Assembly: GCF_000711725.1 (NCBI RefSeq) | Contig: NZ_JONP01000022.1 | Span: 1-64,000 of the forward strand | Source: Roseomonas aerilata DSM 19363 | GTDB taxonomy: Bacteria; Pseudomonadota; Alphaproteobacteria; Acetobacterales; Acetobacteraceae | Direction of reading: 5' to 3' | Length of the DNA stretch: 64,000 nt | In this document: in pieces, positions 1-8,413 of the stretch | Position numbering within the stretch: position 1 is the stretch's first letter | Layout of the letters: the number at the start of each line of letters is the position of its first letter | Program-made: the position numbers and the translations under genes | The notes under the pieces: generated by a model | Databases searched by the model: none | What the model was told of the DNA's origin: nothing | The model's input: the letters and a program-made list of their open reading frames with translations, nothing else

Positions 1-220
1 CATTCACCGACGTCCCGATGGCGGCCGTCTGGTTGTTGAAGATGATGCCCGAGGCGCCGGCGCGCGAGAGCGTGCTCGTGTCCGCCGCGTCACGGTAGAC
101 GAAGACGGCCGTGATCTGCCCCATCGAGCTGAGATCGCCCGGGCTGACGGTGATCGGCGCGGCCTGGGCCGCGGTCGCGACACCTAAGGATAAGATCGCA
201 CCGAGAACGAGGTTCTTCAT
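1..220 (-). CDS. Exported protein of unknown family, N-terminal part (cut by window edge)
   Basis: Only the first 73 residues are in the window; the gene continues beyond the left edge. It starts at an ATG preceded by AGGAG ten bases upstream. Residues 1-21 form a Sec signal peptide (MKN, a hydrophobic core, and an AQA-A cleavage site), so the product is exported. The mature part begins APITVSPGD and contains no motif I recognise. A hairpin-rich leader lies upstream (247-300). Sure about coding and export; function unknown. Confidence 0.7.
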   Translation of the reverse strand, partial: MKNLVLGAILSLGVATAAQAAPITVSPGDLSSMGQITAVFVYRDAADTSTLSRAGASGIIFNNQTAAIGTSVN

Positions 221-246
221 TTTGAGCCAACTCCTGTGAAGTTGCC

Positions 247-300
247 CTTATCGAGCGATAAGCGTGCCAGTTCGACAGCGAGTTGTTTTTCCTGTCGAAC
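247..300 (-). promoter_or_regulatory. Hairpin-rich 5' leader of the exported protein gene
   Basis: Two perfect inverted repeats lie upstream of the gene starting at 220. One is CTTATCG/CGATAAG at 247-262 with a 2-base loop. The other is GTTCGACAG/CTGTCGAAC at 270-300 with a 13-base loop. Further upstream, minus-strand TTGACG (332-337) could be a -35 box, but the hexamer 17 bases downstream (TAATCA) is a poor -10. The repeats could be operators or RNA hairpins in a leader. The rest of 221-458 shows nothing else. Confidence 0.4.
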
Positions 301-458
301 TTCGTTCGTGATTAGGAACGGGAATAAAATCCGTCAAAAAAACTGACAGATGTTCGGAAAAGGTATCGAAGGCCAGAATTCCCAGGCCTGCCGCCGGCCC
401 GCGCCTCGTCGCAGCTTCCGGCAGGCCGCGCAACCCCGGGGCGAGGGCCGGCCGGCCC

Positions 459-1031
459 TCAGTGCCGGCCGCGATGCGAAAATCCGCCCCGCCCGGCGCC
501 AAAGGGGGTTCCCCGAAACCCGCCATGCGGCGGCACCGGCCGGCCATAGAAGCCGCGATAGCGGCCGTAGAACCGGTGATAGCCGTGGCCGAAGAAGGGA
601 TAGGGGTAACCCCAGGAATAGGCGCCGTAGAAGTAGGATGGATAGACCGGCGCGTAGCCGAAGGCCGGGGGCGCGTAGCCGAAGGCCGGGGGCGCGTAGG
701 CGGGGGCCACGACGTTGCCGCGCGCGGCCATGCATTGCAGGTAGGCCTCTGCGGGCAAAGCCGATGCGGCGGGCGGGCTGGTCCCGGGCCCGGCCGGCGC
801 GCCCGCCGCGTTCCCGGGCGGCGTCGCCGGGATGGCTGTCGCGGTGCCTGGCAGGGCGCCGTCAGGCTGGGCCTGGCAGGCCGCATCGTCCGCCTGGAGA
901 GCCTCCGCCGTTTTTCCAGCGCCCGGATAGGCTACGAGCGGTGCCGCGGGCGGCTGCGGCGCCGGCGGCACGGCCACGCAGGCGGAGAGGGTGAGCGCCG
1001 CGACGGGGAGCAGGAAGCGAAGGGGGATCAT
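459..1031 (-). CDS. Gly/Pro/Tyr-rich lipoprotein, hypothetical
   Basis: A 190-residue protein starting at MIPLRFLLP. Residues 1-17 are a lipoprotein signal with lipobox LSAC, so it should be acylated and held in the inner or outer membrane. The middle is Ala/Pro-rich with few hydrophobic runs. The C-terminal half is rich in Gly, Tyr, Pro and Arg and contains a tandem AFGYAPP unit, which appears in DNA as two near-perfect 21-bp repeats around 650-692. I know no defined domain for it. It resembles the low-complexity envelope proteins common in Acetobacteraceae. An upstream extension to 1157 is open but has no signal peptide, so it is not preferred. Confidence 0.6.
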   Translation of the reverse strand: MIPLRFLLPVAALTLSACVAVPPAPQPPAAPLVAYPGAGKTAEALQADDAACQAQPDGALPGTATAIPATPPGNAAGAPAGPGTSPPAASALPAEAYLQCMAARGNVVAPAYAPPAFGYAPPAFGYAPVYPSYFYGAYSWGYPYPFFGHGYHRFYGRYRGFYGRPVPPHGGFRGTPFGAGRGGFSHRGRH

Positions 1032-1204
1032 GGAGCGCCGGCCGAGTCGGATGAGATAGGAACGCACGAGCCTCTCGCGATGTCTGCCGCCCCGCCGTAA
1101 CGAAGCACAACAGGAGCGCCGTGACCGCTCAGGAGCGGCCGTTAACCTCTCCGACACCCTGCGCGTGCAGTCTGGCCGGGAGCACTTCGCACGGAAAATC
1201 CGGC

Positions 1205-2536
1205 ATGGAAAAGCGGCTGATCAATCTCGCGCGCAGCAGCGACCGGCTGGCCCTGTTCAAGGCCCGCAACCCCCACCTGCCGGACATCCAGCGTGTACCG
1301 GCCATCGACGGCCGGGCGGCGGACCGCGAATGGCTCCGCGTGAACGGCATCATGTCGCCCGACCTCTCCTACTCCGACGGCGCGGTGGGCTGCGCGCTCT
1401 CCCACCTCAACCAGTGGCGCGACGCCGTCAGGCGCGATGTCCCCCTCACCATCATCGAGGACGACGCGGTGCTGTCGGCCAATTTCAGGGAGGAATCGGC
1501 GCGCCTGATCGCGACGCTTCCGCCGGACTGGGAATACGTCATGTGGGGCTACAACTTCGACGCCCCGCTCACCTACGACCTCGGCGAGGAGTTCTCGCCC
1601 TGCACCTCGCTCTTCGACCAGCCGGTGGTCAGGGGCAAGGTGGCGGGCTTCGGGCGGGTGGAGGTGGCCTCGCGCCTCTTCAAGCTGCTGCGGGGCTTCG
1701 GCACCGTCTGCTACTCGGTCTCGCCGCGCGGCGCGATGCGGCTGATCGAGTTCTGCCTGCCGCTGCGCCCGATGGAGACGCGGCACCCCGCCCTGCCGCA
1801 CCCGATGCCGAACACGGGCATCGACAACATGCTCGCCCATCTCTGGCCGTCGATGCTGGCCTATGTCGCCGTGCCGCCCCTCGTCCTCAACGAGAACGAC
1901 CACGACCTGAGCACCGTGCAGGGTTCCGCGCGCGGGCGGGTGGCCGCCGCGGACACCTTCCCGGGCGATGCCTTCCTCACCATCTTCGAGGAGGTCGGCG
2001 CGACCGACGAGACGGCCATCGGGCTGCGCACCTCGCACGACGCGGTGCTCGCGACCTCCGACCTGCGGCGCGCCGGCTGGGGCGGCTTCGACATCGCGGT
2101 GCGGCCGGCGATGCTCCTCAAGGCGCTGCAGGACCGCGCGGTGCCGGCGGGCTTCGACCTGCTGCATCTCGGCACGGGGCAAGGGCATGCCGAGATCCTG
2201 TCCTGCCTCCTTCCCTCCTTCCGGCCGAGGGTGGTCGTCCTGCCGGTCGAGCACTCCGTGGGGGCCGCCGAGCTCCAAGCCTCGCGCGGCGAGCGGACGG
2301 ACGCCACGGACGGGATCCTGCGGCACCCGGTCTACCGGAAGATGGCGCGCGCCTTCGGCTACTCCCTGCACGCCTGCCCGGAAGCGCCGCGCCACGCGCT
2401 CATGCTGCGCGGCGACGTGACCTGCCGGTCCGGCGAGCCCTGGGCCGATCTCGCGGACGAACGGCACGACCGGGTCCTGCCCGGCGATGGCTGGCCTTCC
2501 CCGGCGGCGAGGGAAGAGGTGCGGCTCTGGCAATGA
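1205..2536 (+). CDS. GT25-family glycosyltransferase with an FkbM-like C-terminal extension
   Basis: A 443-residue protein. The N-terminal 240 residues match GT25 (LPS-type) glycosyltransferases: an INLARSSDRL opening, conserved acceptor-loop VGCALSH, and acidic IEDDAVL. Family members transfer hexoses from nucleotide sugars onto LPS or protein glycans. GT25 proteins are usually about 250 residues, so the remaining 200 are an addition. Residues around 312-340 (FDLLHLGTGQGHAEIL followed by FRPRVVVLPVE) look like the C-terminal half of an FkbM methyltransferase, but the usual D-x-E-G is replaced by G-T-G-Q-G and no N-terminal SAM site precedes it. The next gene, a methyltransferase-HAD fusion, starts at or just after its stop. 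Start chosen where homology begins; the ribosome site is weak. Confidence 0.8.
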   Translation: MEKRLINLARSSDRLALFKARNPHLPDIQRVPAIDGRAADREWLRVNGIMSPDLSYSDGAVGCALSHLNQWRDAVRRDVPLTIIEDDAVLSANFREESARLIATLPPDWEYVMWGYNFDAPLTYDLGEEFSPCTSLFDQPVVRGKVAGFGRVEVASRLFKLLRGFGTVCYSVSPRGAMRLIEFCLPLRPMETRHPALPHPMPNTGIDNMLAHLWPSMLAYVAVPPLVLNENDHDLSTVQGSARGRVAAADTFPGDAFLTIFEEVGATDETAIGLRTSHDAVLATSDLRRAGWGGFDIAVRPAMLLKALQDRAVPAGFDLLHLGTGQGHAEILSCLLPSFRPRVVVLPVEHSVGAAELQASRGERTDATDGILRHPVYRKMARAFGYSLHACPEAPRHALMLRGDVTCRSGEPWADLADERHDRVLPGDGWPSPAAREEVRLWQ

Positions 2537-2604
2537 ACCCGCCTGCCAAGTCCCTTCGCCACGACGTTTCGCCTGCGCCCAGGCGCAGGGAGGGAGCATC
2601 GCCC

Positions 2605-4845
2605 ATGCGCATGCCGCGCCGCGCCACACTGACCGAGCTTGCCAACCGCCACGGTTCCGACAAGGGCGACCGCGTCCGGGACCGGCACGCCTACACCTAT
2701 CTCTACGAGCTGCTCTTCGGCCCGCAGCGGGACGAGGGCATCGCGCTGCTCGAGATCGGCCTCGCGGTCGGCGGGCCCGAGACGGCGGAGGGGCGCGTGG
2801 AGCGCCAGGTGGCCAGCCCCTCCGTCTCGATGTGGCTCGACTACTTCCCGCGGGCGCAGGTCTATGGCTTCGACATCTCCGACTTCTCGCATATCCGGCA
2901 CGACCGCTTCACCTTCCTGCGCGGCGACGCCGGCAGCGCGGCCGATCTCGCGCGGCTCGCCGCTGCGGCGCCGCCCTTCGACATCATCATCGACGATGGC
3001 TCGCACGCCTCCTACCACCAGCAGCACCTCCTGAAGCACCTCTGGTCCTGCCTGAAGCCAGGCGGCCTCTACATCGTCGAGGACCTGCACTGGCAGTCGC
3101 CGGTCTTCGAGGCCGCGCTGCCGAAGGTGCCGCTGACCGCCGAACTCTTCGCGGGCGCCTTCGGCGAGGGCGCCGCGGTGGACACGCCGCTCTTCTCGCG
3201 CAAGGAACTCGCGAACCTGCGGGAGGAGGTGGCGGCCTGCTCCATCTTCCGCGACTTCACGGGACGCACGGATCGCCCGAAGGTCCTCGTGCTGCGAAAG
3301 CGTGCCGCCGACGCCTCCAGCGAACAGGTGGAACCCGTGGCCGCCACTGTGCCGGTGGAGAGTGCCGGCCCGCCCCGCGTGCGCTCCTTCGACCTGTTCG
3401 ACACGCTGATCGCCCGCCGCTGCATCCATCCCCGCGCCATCTTCGACAGGATGGAGGCGCGCCTCGGCCTGCCGGGCTTCACCGTGCAGCGGCTGTCGGC
3501 GGAGGCGAGCGTCTCCTTCGGCGACTACTCCCTCCAGGACATCTACGCGGCCATGGCCGCCCGCTGGCCCGAGGCCGCGTCACGGCTGGCCGGGGCGCAG
3601 GAGATGGAGATCGGGCTGGAACTGGAAAACCTCTTCCCGATCGCGGAGCACGTGGCGGAGGTCTCGCCCGGGGACATCGTGGTATCCGACATGTACCTGC
3701 CGGCGGAGGTCATCGAGGCGCTCGTGCACTCCGTCGCCGGGCTGAAGGAGGTTTCCGTCTTCGTCTCGCCGCACGGCAAGCGGCAGGGCACGGTCTGGCC
3801 GATGCTCCAGCAGCGCTTCAAGCTGGCGGAGCACCTGGGGGACAACCCCGAGACGGACATCCGCTCGCCCGCCAATTTCGGCATCTCCGCGCGCCGCACC
3901 ACCGTCGCGGTGCCCACGCGGCTTGAGGCGGAGGTGGCGGGGCTCGGCCTGCCGCGGCTGGCCGAGGGGATGCGCGAGGCCCGGTTGCGCGGCTGGCGGT
4001 CGGACCCGGTGGAGCGGGACCTGCAACTCGTCCAGGCGCAGGTGAACGCGCCGGTGCTGCTCGCGGCCAGCGTGCTGGTGCTGCGCGCGGCGCGGCAGGC
4101 CGGCATCTCGCAGATCCTCGCCTCCGGCCGGGACTGCTACCTCTGGCTTCACTTCCTGCGTTTCCTGCAGGACGGGATCGCCCCCGGCATCCGCACGGAA
4201 TACTTCCATACCGGGCGCATCCCGCGCAGCTTTCCCTCGGCGGGCTACGCCGCCTATGTCCGGCGCCTGGTCGCGGACCGGCCGAGCTTCGTGCTCGACA
4301 TCTGCGGCACCGGCTGGTCGCTGCAGCGCCTCTGCGAGCAGCTGGGCCTCGGGACGGTTCAGCCGCTGCTCATCCAGAAGATGAAGGACGCCTCCCTCCG
4401 CGGCCGCTACGAGGGTTGGGCGCCGACCGCCGGCACCACGCCCGTCCTCGCCTTACTGAACCCGGACCATCCCTACGATAACGAACTGGTCGAGCTAGCC
4501 AATCCCGCCCCGCACCCGACGGTGCTCGACATGGCCTGGAAGGATGGGCGGGACGTGCCCGTCTTCGCGGATCTCGTGCCCGGCCCCGACGCCGCGCGCC
4601 TGCGCGAGGTGCTCGACGAGGCCTTCCTGTCAGCCTCCCCGCACCTGCTCGGGAAGCCGGTGGTGGAGGAACTGTCGGGGGCGCCTTCCACCCTCCTCGC
4701 GGAGGTGCTGGGCCGGCTCTACGGCAGCTATGGTGAGTTCGGCGGCGCCCTCCGCCGGCTCGTCCCGGAGCACCGGGCGGAGGACGCCGCCATCTGCGCG
4801 CGGCTGGAGCGGATGGGGAACAGCTGGGTGCCGAACGCCGCCTGA
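2605..4845 (+). CDS. Sugar O-methyltransferase (MycE-like) fused to a COG5610-type HAD hydrolase
   Basis: A 746-residue two-part enzyme. Residues 10-230 are a class I SAM methyltransferase: ELANRHGSDKG, LLEIGLAVGG (SAM loop), then FDIIIDDGSH with a following histidine cluster and GGLYIVEDLHW, as in metal-dependent sugar O-methyltransferases of the MycE type. From residue 260 comes a HAD domain: FDLFDTL (nucleophile Asp), VVSDMYLP (motif II) and GDNPETDI (acidic motif), followed by the long alpha/beta tail seen in COG5610 hydrolases of polysaccharide loci. The start at 2605 is favoured by GGGAGGGAG eight bases upstream. An alternative ATG at 2533 overlaps the GT25 stop as ATGA and would add 24 low-complexity residues. 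The substrate is unknown; pairing with GT25 suggests glycan modification. Confidence 0.75.
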   Translation: MRMPRRATLTELANRHGSDKGDRVRDRHAYTYLYELLFGPQRDEGIALLEIGLAVGGPETAEGRVERQVASPSVSMWLDYFPRAQVYGFDISDFSHIRHDRFTFLRGDAGSAADLARLAAAAPPFDIIIDDGSHASYHQQHLLKHLWSCLKPGGLYIVEDLHWQSPVFEAALPKVPLTAELFAGAFGEGAAVDTPLFSRKELANLREEVAACSIFRDFTGRTDRPKVLVLRKRAADASSEQVEPVAATVPVESAGPPRVRSFDLFDTLIARRCIHPRAIFDRMEARLGLPGFTVQRLSAEASVSFGDYSLQDIYAAMAARWPEAASRLAGAQEMEIGLELENLFPIAEHVAEVSPGDIVVSDMYLPAEVIEALVHSVAGLKEVSVFVSPHGKRQGTVWPMLQQRFKLAEHLGDNPETDIRSPANFGISARRTTVAVPTRLEAEVAGLGLPRLAEGMREARLRGWRSDPVERDLQLVQAQVNAPVLLAASVLVLRAARQAGISQILASGRDCYLWLHFLRFLQDGIAPGIRTEYFHTGRIPRSFPSAGYAAYVRRLVADRPSFVLDICGTGWSLQRLCEQLGLGTVQPLLIQKMKDASLRGRYEGWAPTAGTTPVLALLNPDHPYDNELVELANPAPHPTVLDMAWKDGRDVPVFADLVPGPDAARLREVLDEAFLSASPHLLGKPVVEELSGAPSTLLAEVLGRLYGSYGEFGGALRRLVPEHRAEDAAICARLERMGNSWVPNAA

Positions 4846-4852
4846 GCGCCCA

Positions 4853-6166
4853 CTATTCCGCCGCGAGCGGCTGCGCCTCTGTGCCGGAGGCGTCGAGCGC
4901 CTGGGAGAGGTCGGCGAGGATGTCCTCCGGGTGCTCCAGCCCGATCGAGAGCCGGACATAGCCCGGCGAAACGCCGGTCGAGAGCTGGTCCTCAGCCGAG
5001 AGCTGGGAGTGCGTCGTGCTGGCGGGATGGATCGCGAGGCTGCGCGCGTCGCCGATATTCGCGACATGATAGATCATCCGCAGCGCGTCGATGAAGCGGC
5101 GGCCGGCCTCCAGCCCGCCCGCCAGCTCGAAGCCGACGAGGCCGCCATGGCCGCGGGTGAGATACTTGGCCGTGCGGGTGGCGGCCTCGCCCTTCAGGTG
5201 CTTCGGGTGGATGACGCGGCTCACCTCCGGTCGGGCAGCGAGGAAGTCGGCCACGATCTCCGCGTTGCGGCTGTGCTCACGCATGCGCAGCGCCAGCGTC
5301 TCGATACCTTGCAGCGTGAGGAAGGCGTTGAAGGGCGACATAGCGGCGCCGAGGTCGCGCAGCAGCGTCACGCGCGCCTTCAGGATATAGGCAATCGGCC
5401 CCATGGGTTTCGCCGCCTCCGCCCAGACCGCGCCGTGATAGGAGGGATCGGGGCGGTGCAGCGCGGGCTGGCGCGCGGCGTGCGCGGCCCAGTCGAAGTT
5501 GCCGCCATCGACGATGATGCCGCCGATGCTCGTGCCGTGGCCGCCGAGGAACTTCGTGGTGGAGAGCACCTCCACCGCCGCGCCGTGGTCGAAGGGCCGC
5601 ACGAGCAGCGGCGCCGCCGTGTTGTCCATGATCAGCGGGATGCCGAGCGGGCGGCCGAGCGCCGCCACCTCCGCGATCGGGAAGACCTCCAGCCGGGGGT
5701 TCGGCAGGGTCTCGGCATACCAGGCGCGGGTGCGGTCGTCGGAGGCGCGGAGGAAGGCCTCGGGATCGGCCGGATCGACGAAGCGGACCTCGATGCCCTG
5801 GTCGCGCAGCGTGTTGGCGAACAGGTTCCAGGTGCCGCCATAGAGACCGGTGGCGGAGACGATGTTGTCCCCGGCGAGCGCCAGGTTTTGCACCGCCATC
5901 GCCGAGGCCGCCTGCCCGGAGGCGACGGCCAGCGCGCCGACGCCGCCCTCCAGCGCCGCGACGCGCTTTTCCAGCACGTCGGTCGTCGGGTTCATGATGC
6001 GCGTGTAGATGTTGCCCAGCTCCTGCAGGCCGAACAGGCGGGAGGCGTGGGCGGCGTCGTCGAACTGGTAGGAGGTGGTCTGGTAGATCGGCACGGCCAC
6101 CGACTTCGTGGCGGGATCGTTCCGCCAGCCGGCGTGGAGCGCGAGCGTCTCGGGATGCTTTGACAT
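4853..6166 (-). CDS. metY: O-acetylhomoserine aminocarboxypropyltransferase (sulfhydrylase)
   Basis: A 437-residue Cys/Met-metabolism PLP enzyme of normal family length. It makes homocysteine (or methionine with methanethiol) from O-acetylhomoserine and sulfide in the cytoplasm. Visible marks are SVAVPIYQTTSY near the N terminus, YTRIMNPT, SGQAASA, the cofactor Asp in MDNTAAP, and the PLP lysine in STTKFLGGHGTSIGG at about residue 206. The long insertion after this motif is typical of MetY rather than MetB/MetC. A GAGGAGG ribosome site precedes the start. No SAM riboswitch is visible in the 77 bases upstream. It stands alone, converging on the glycan locus. Confidence 0.9.
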   Translation of the reverse strand: MSKHPETLALHAGWRNDPATKSVAVPIYQTTSYQFDDAAHASRLFGLQELGNIYTRIMNPTTDVLEKRVAALEGGVGALAVASGQAASAMAVQNLALAGDNIVSATGLYGGTWNLFANTLRDQGIEVRFVDPADPEAFLRASDDRTRAWYAETLPNPRLEVFPIAEVAALGRPLGIPLIMDNTAAPLLVRPFDHGAAVEVLSTTKFLGGHGTSIGGIIVDGGNFDWAAHAARQPALHRPDPSYHGAVWAEAAKPMGPIAYILKARVTLLRDLGAAMSPFNAFLTLQGIETLALRMREHSRNAEIVADFLAARPEVSRVIHPKHLKGEAATRTAKYLTRGHGGLVGFELAGGLEAGRRFIDALRMIYHVANIGDARSLAIHPASTTHSQLSAEDQLSTGVSPGYVRLSIGLEHPEDILADLSQALDASGTEAQPLAAE

Positions 6167-6211
6167 CGGTTCCTCCTCGGTAAGGGGCCGCTTCTACATC
6201 CTTCCCGCGAA

Positions 6212-6240
6212 CGACGGGGCGGGATTCACCGCCCCGCGGC
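6212..6240 (-). terminator. Hairpin after the Bug receptor gene
   Basis: A GGGGCGG/CCGCCCC stem with a six-base loop follows the stop at 6244 on the minus strand. There is no clear U tract, so termination is plausible but not certain. Confidence 0.35.
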
Positions 6241-6243
6241 CCC

Positions 6244-7242
6244 TCAGGGCGCCGGCCTGTACACCTCGGGCTTCGTGTTGGCGATGCGCACCAGCGCCTC
6301 CGCGGCCTTGCGGTCCTCCTGCAGAAAATTGGCGAACTCCTCCGGCGTGCTGGTGAAGGGCTCCACCGCCTGGCGCTCCAGGAAGGTGGCGAAGCGCGGG
6401 TCGCCGAGCACGGCGACGAAGGCGGCGTTCAGCCCTTGCACCGCCGCGGCCGGGGTCGTGCGCGGGACGGCGATGCCCCACCAGCCGCGACCCTGATACC
6501 CGCCGAGCCCTGCTTCCGCGAAGGTCGGCACCGTCGGCAGCAGGGGGGAGCGCCGGGTGGTGGTGACCGCCAGCGGCCGCACCAGCCCGGCCTCGATCTG
6601 CCCCATGAAGTTGCCGAGCCCCATGTTGCTGAGCTGGATCTCGCCCGCCGCGACCGCCAGCGCGATCGGCCCGCCACCGCGATAGGGCACGCCGACCATG
6701 CGCGTGCCCCACTGGCTGTTCAGCCAGCGCAGCAGCAGGTCGGGGAAGGAACCCTCGCCCAGTGTGCCGAAGGTGAGGCCTTGCGCTGACTCCCGCGCGA
6801 AGCTCCGCAACTCGGCGACGGAGCGCACGGGCATCGCGGCGTTCACCGCCATCACCTCCGTCAGGAAGAAGAGCGAGGTGACCGGCGCGAAATCCGCCAC
6901 GGGATCGTAGGGCAGGCGCTCGAACAGCAGCGGGTTGAAGGACATGGTGCTGTGGTAGACGGCGCAGGCCGTGTAGCCATCTGCCGTCGCCCGTGCGCAG
7001 GCCTGGGCACCGACGATGCCGCTGGCGCCGGTGCGGTTCTCGATCACCACCGGCTGGCCGAGGCGGGCGGAGAGCTCGGGCGCGGCGGCGCGCAGGATCA
7101 CGTCGGTGACGCTGCCGGCCGCGATCGGCACCAGCAGGCGGATCGGGCGGTCCGGCCAGGCCTGCGCCCCCGCCGGCCCTGCGGCGGACAGCGCGAGGAG
7201 GGCGGCCAGCGCGAGGCGCCGAAGACAGCTTATGAGGCTCAT
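6244..7242 (-). CDS. Bug-family (tripartite tricarboxylate transporter) substrate-binding protein
   Basis: A 332-residue periplasmic receptor. Residues 1-26 are a Sec signal ending AGAQ. The mature protein opens with WPDRPIRLLVPIAAGS, the Bug (TctC) signature, followed by LGQPVVIENRTGASG and a YRGGGP loop. Bug proteins bind carboxylates and pass them to TctAB; no tctA or tctB is in the window, so this is an orphan receptor, as is common in Roseomonas and Bordetella relatives. An AGGAGG site supports the start at 7242 over longer readings. It is 53 bases downstream of a Vgb-like gene on the same strand, possibly co-transcribed. The ligand cannot be read from sequence. Confidence 0.85.
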   Translation of the reverse strand: MSLISCLRRLALAALLALSAAGPAGAQAWPDRPIRLLVPIAAGSVTDVILRAAAPELSARLGQPVVIENRTGASGIVGAQACARATADGYTACAVYHSTMSFNPLLFERLPYDPVADFAPVTSLFFLTEVMAVNAAMPVRSVAELRSFARESAQGLTFGTLGEGSFPDLLLRWLNSQWGTRMVGVPYRGGGPIALAVAAGEIQLSNMGLGNFMGQIEAGLVRPLAVTTTRRSPLLPTVPTFAEAGLGGYQGRGWWGIAVPRTTPAAAVQGLNAAFVAVLGDPRFATFLERQAVEPFTSTPEEFANFLQEDRKAAEALVRIANTKPEVYRPAP

Positions 7243-7295
7243 TTTCCTTTTCCTCCCTGTCTGATCCGCCGCGCCAGCCGGCGGCAGGCGGCCGT

Positions 7296-8201
7296 TCAGC
7301 GCCAGACCACCTCGCCGATCGCTCCCGCGTCGTAGGCCGTGAAGAAGATCCGCCCATCCGGCATCGTGGCGATGCAGCGCGCGCCGCTGCCCGCGGTCGG
7401 GATCGGGAAGGCGCCCATCATCGCGCCCTCGGGCGACATGCGCAGGATCATGTTCGCGGCGTTGGCCGTGATCCAGAGCGTGCCGTCCTCGCCGACGCAG
7501 ACGCCGCGCAGCGAGGCCTCGGGCACAGAGACGGGGTGCTCCGTGATGCGCCCCTCGCGGTCCAGCCGGCCGAGCGCGTTGCCGCTCGTCTCCACGAACC
7601 AGATGCTGCCATCCGGGTGCGGCGCCATGGCGCGGGGCTGGCTGTCGTGGGTGGGGATCGGGATCTCGCTGATCGCGCCGTCCATCCCGATGCGCCCGAC
7701 CTTGTTGCCGGCCGCCTGGCTGAACCACAGCGCGCCGTCGCGCGGCACGATGGAGAGGGGGCGGCAGTCGGGCGAGAGGCCCTCGCTGAACTCGGTCACC
7801 TCGCCCGCCGGCGTGATGCGCCCGATCCGGCCGATGGAGGTCTCGGAGAACCAGATGTTCCCGTCCGGCCCGGCCATGATGCCGTCGGGCCCCGCGCCCG
7901 CGCTCGGCAGCGGGTACTCGGTGATCTCGCCGCCGGGCGTGATGGCGCCGACCTGGTTCGCTGCCTTCTCGCAGAACCAGAGCCGCCCGTCCGCGCCGGC
8001 GATGATGCCGATGGGCGTGGCGTTCGGCGTCGGCAGGACGAATTCGGTGAAGCGGCCCGCCGCGTCCATCCGGCCGATGCGCGAGGTGCCGCTCTCGCAG
8101 AACCAGAGGGCGCCGTCCGGGCCGGGCGCGCAGATATAGGGACCGCTGCCGGGAGTGGGGATGCAGTGCTCGCGGATCGAAACCTGGTGGCCGCTGCTCA
8201 T
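7296..8201 (-). CDS. Vgb/SMP-30-like beta-propeller protein (streptogramin lyase-like)
   Basis: A 301-residue protein made of about seven repeats of 40-42 residues carrying variants of PDGxLWFxExxxNxIGRI, the blade signature of the Vgb virginiamycin B lyase family. True Vgb linearises streptogramin B. Most proteobacterial homologues have unknown roles, and here the blade that should carry the P-H-G catalytic histidine appears as a GARCIA-type sequence, so drug resistance should not be inferred. There is no signal peptide with this start. The start at 8201 has only a weak ribosome site. It lies upstream of the Bug receptor on the same strand, which hints at a shared small-molecule pathway. Confidence 0.75.
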   Translation of the reverse strand: MSSGHQVSIREHCIPTPGSGPYICAPGPDGALWFCESGTSRIGRMDAAGRFTEFVLPTPNATPIGIIAGADGRLWFCEKAANQVGAITPGGEITEYPLPSAGAGPDGIMAGPDGNIWFSETSIGRIGRITPAGEVTEFSEGLSPDCRPLSIVPRDGALWFSQAAGNKVGRIGMDGAISEIPIPTHDSQPRAMAPHPDGSIWFVETSGNALGRLDREGRITEHPVSVPEASLRGVCVGEDGTLWITANAANMILRMSPEGAMMGAFPIPTAGSGARCIATMPDGRIFFTAYDAGAIGEVVWR

Positions 8202-8413
8202 GGGCAAGCGGTCCCGAAATGGGTGATCATGAGGCTCTGCCTTTGCTGGAGGGGCAGCAACGGGCAGGCAGGTGCGCGTGCGGAAATCCACATGGACGCT
8301 TCCCATTCCTCCGACGCCCAGCTCGGTGGCGGGGCGGCCGGGCTTTCCGCCCGTTATGCGGGACAGGTGTATCGAATGGTAGATCGCGGCCGCAAGCGCA
8401 TTCGCCACCTCCC

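Noticed and set aside
1142-2629. 495-codon open frame on the minus strand
   Set aside because: Antisense to the GT25 gene; no motif, and the sense frame matches a known family.
6167-6243. SAM-II riboswitch upstream of metY
   Set aside because: The 77-base interval lacks the SAM-II pseudoknot pattern and is too short beside the upstream hairpin.
7296-8201. Antibiotic resistance (streptogramin lyase) reading of the Vgb-like gene
   Set aside because: Blade repeats are shared by many unrelated propellers, and the expected catalytic histidine context is not seen.
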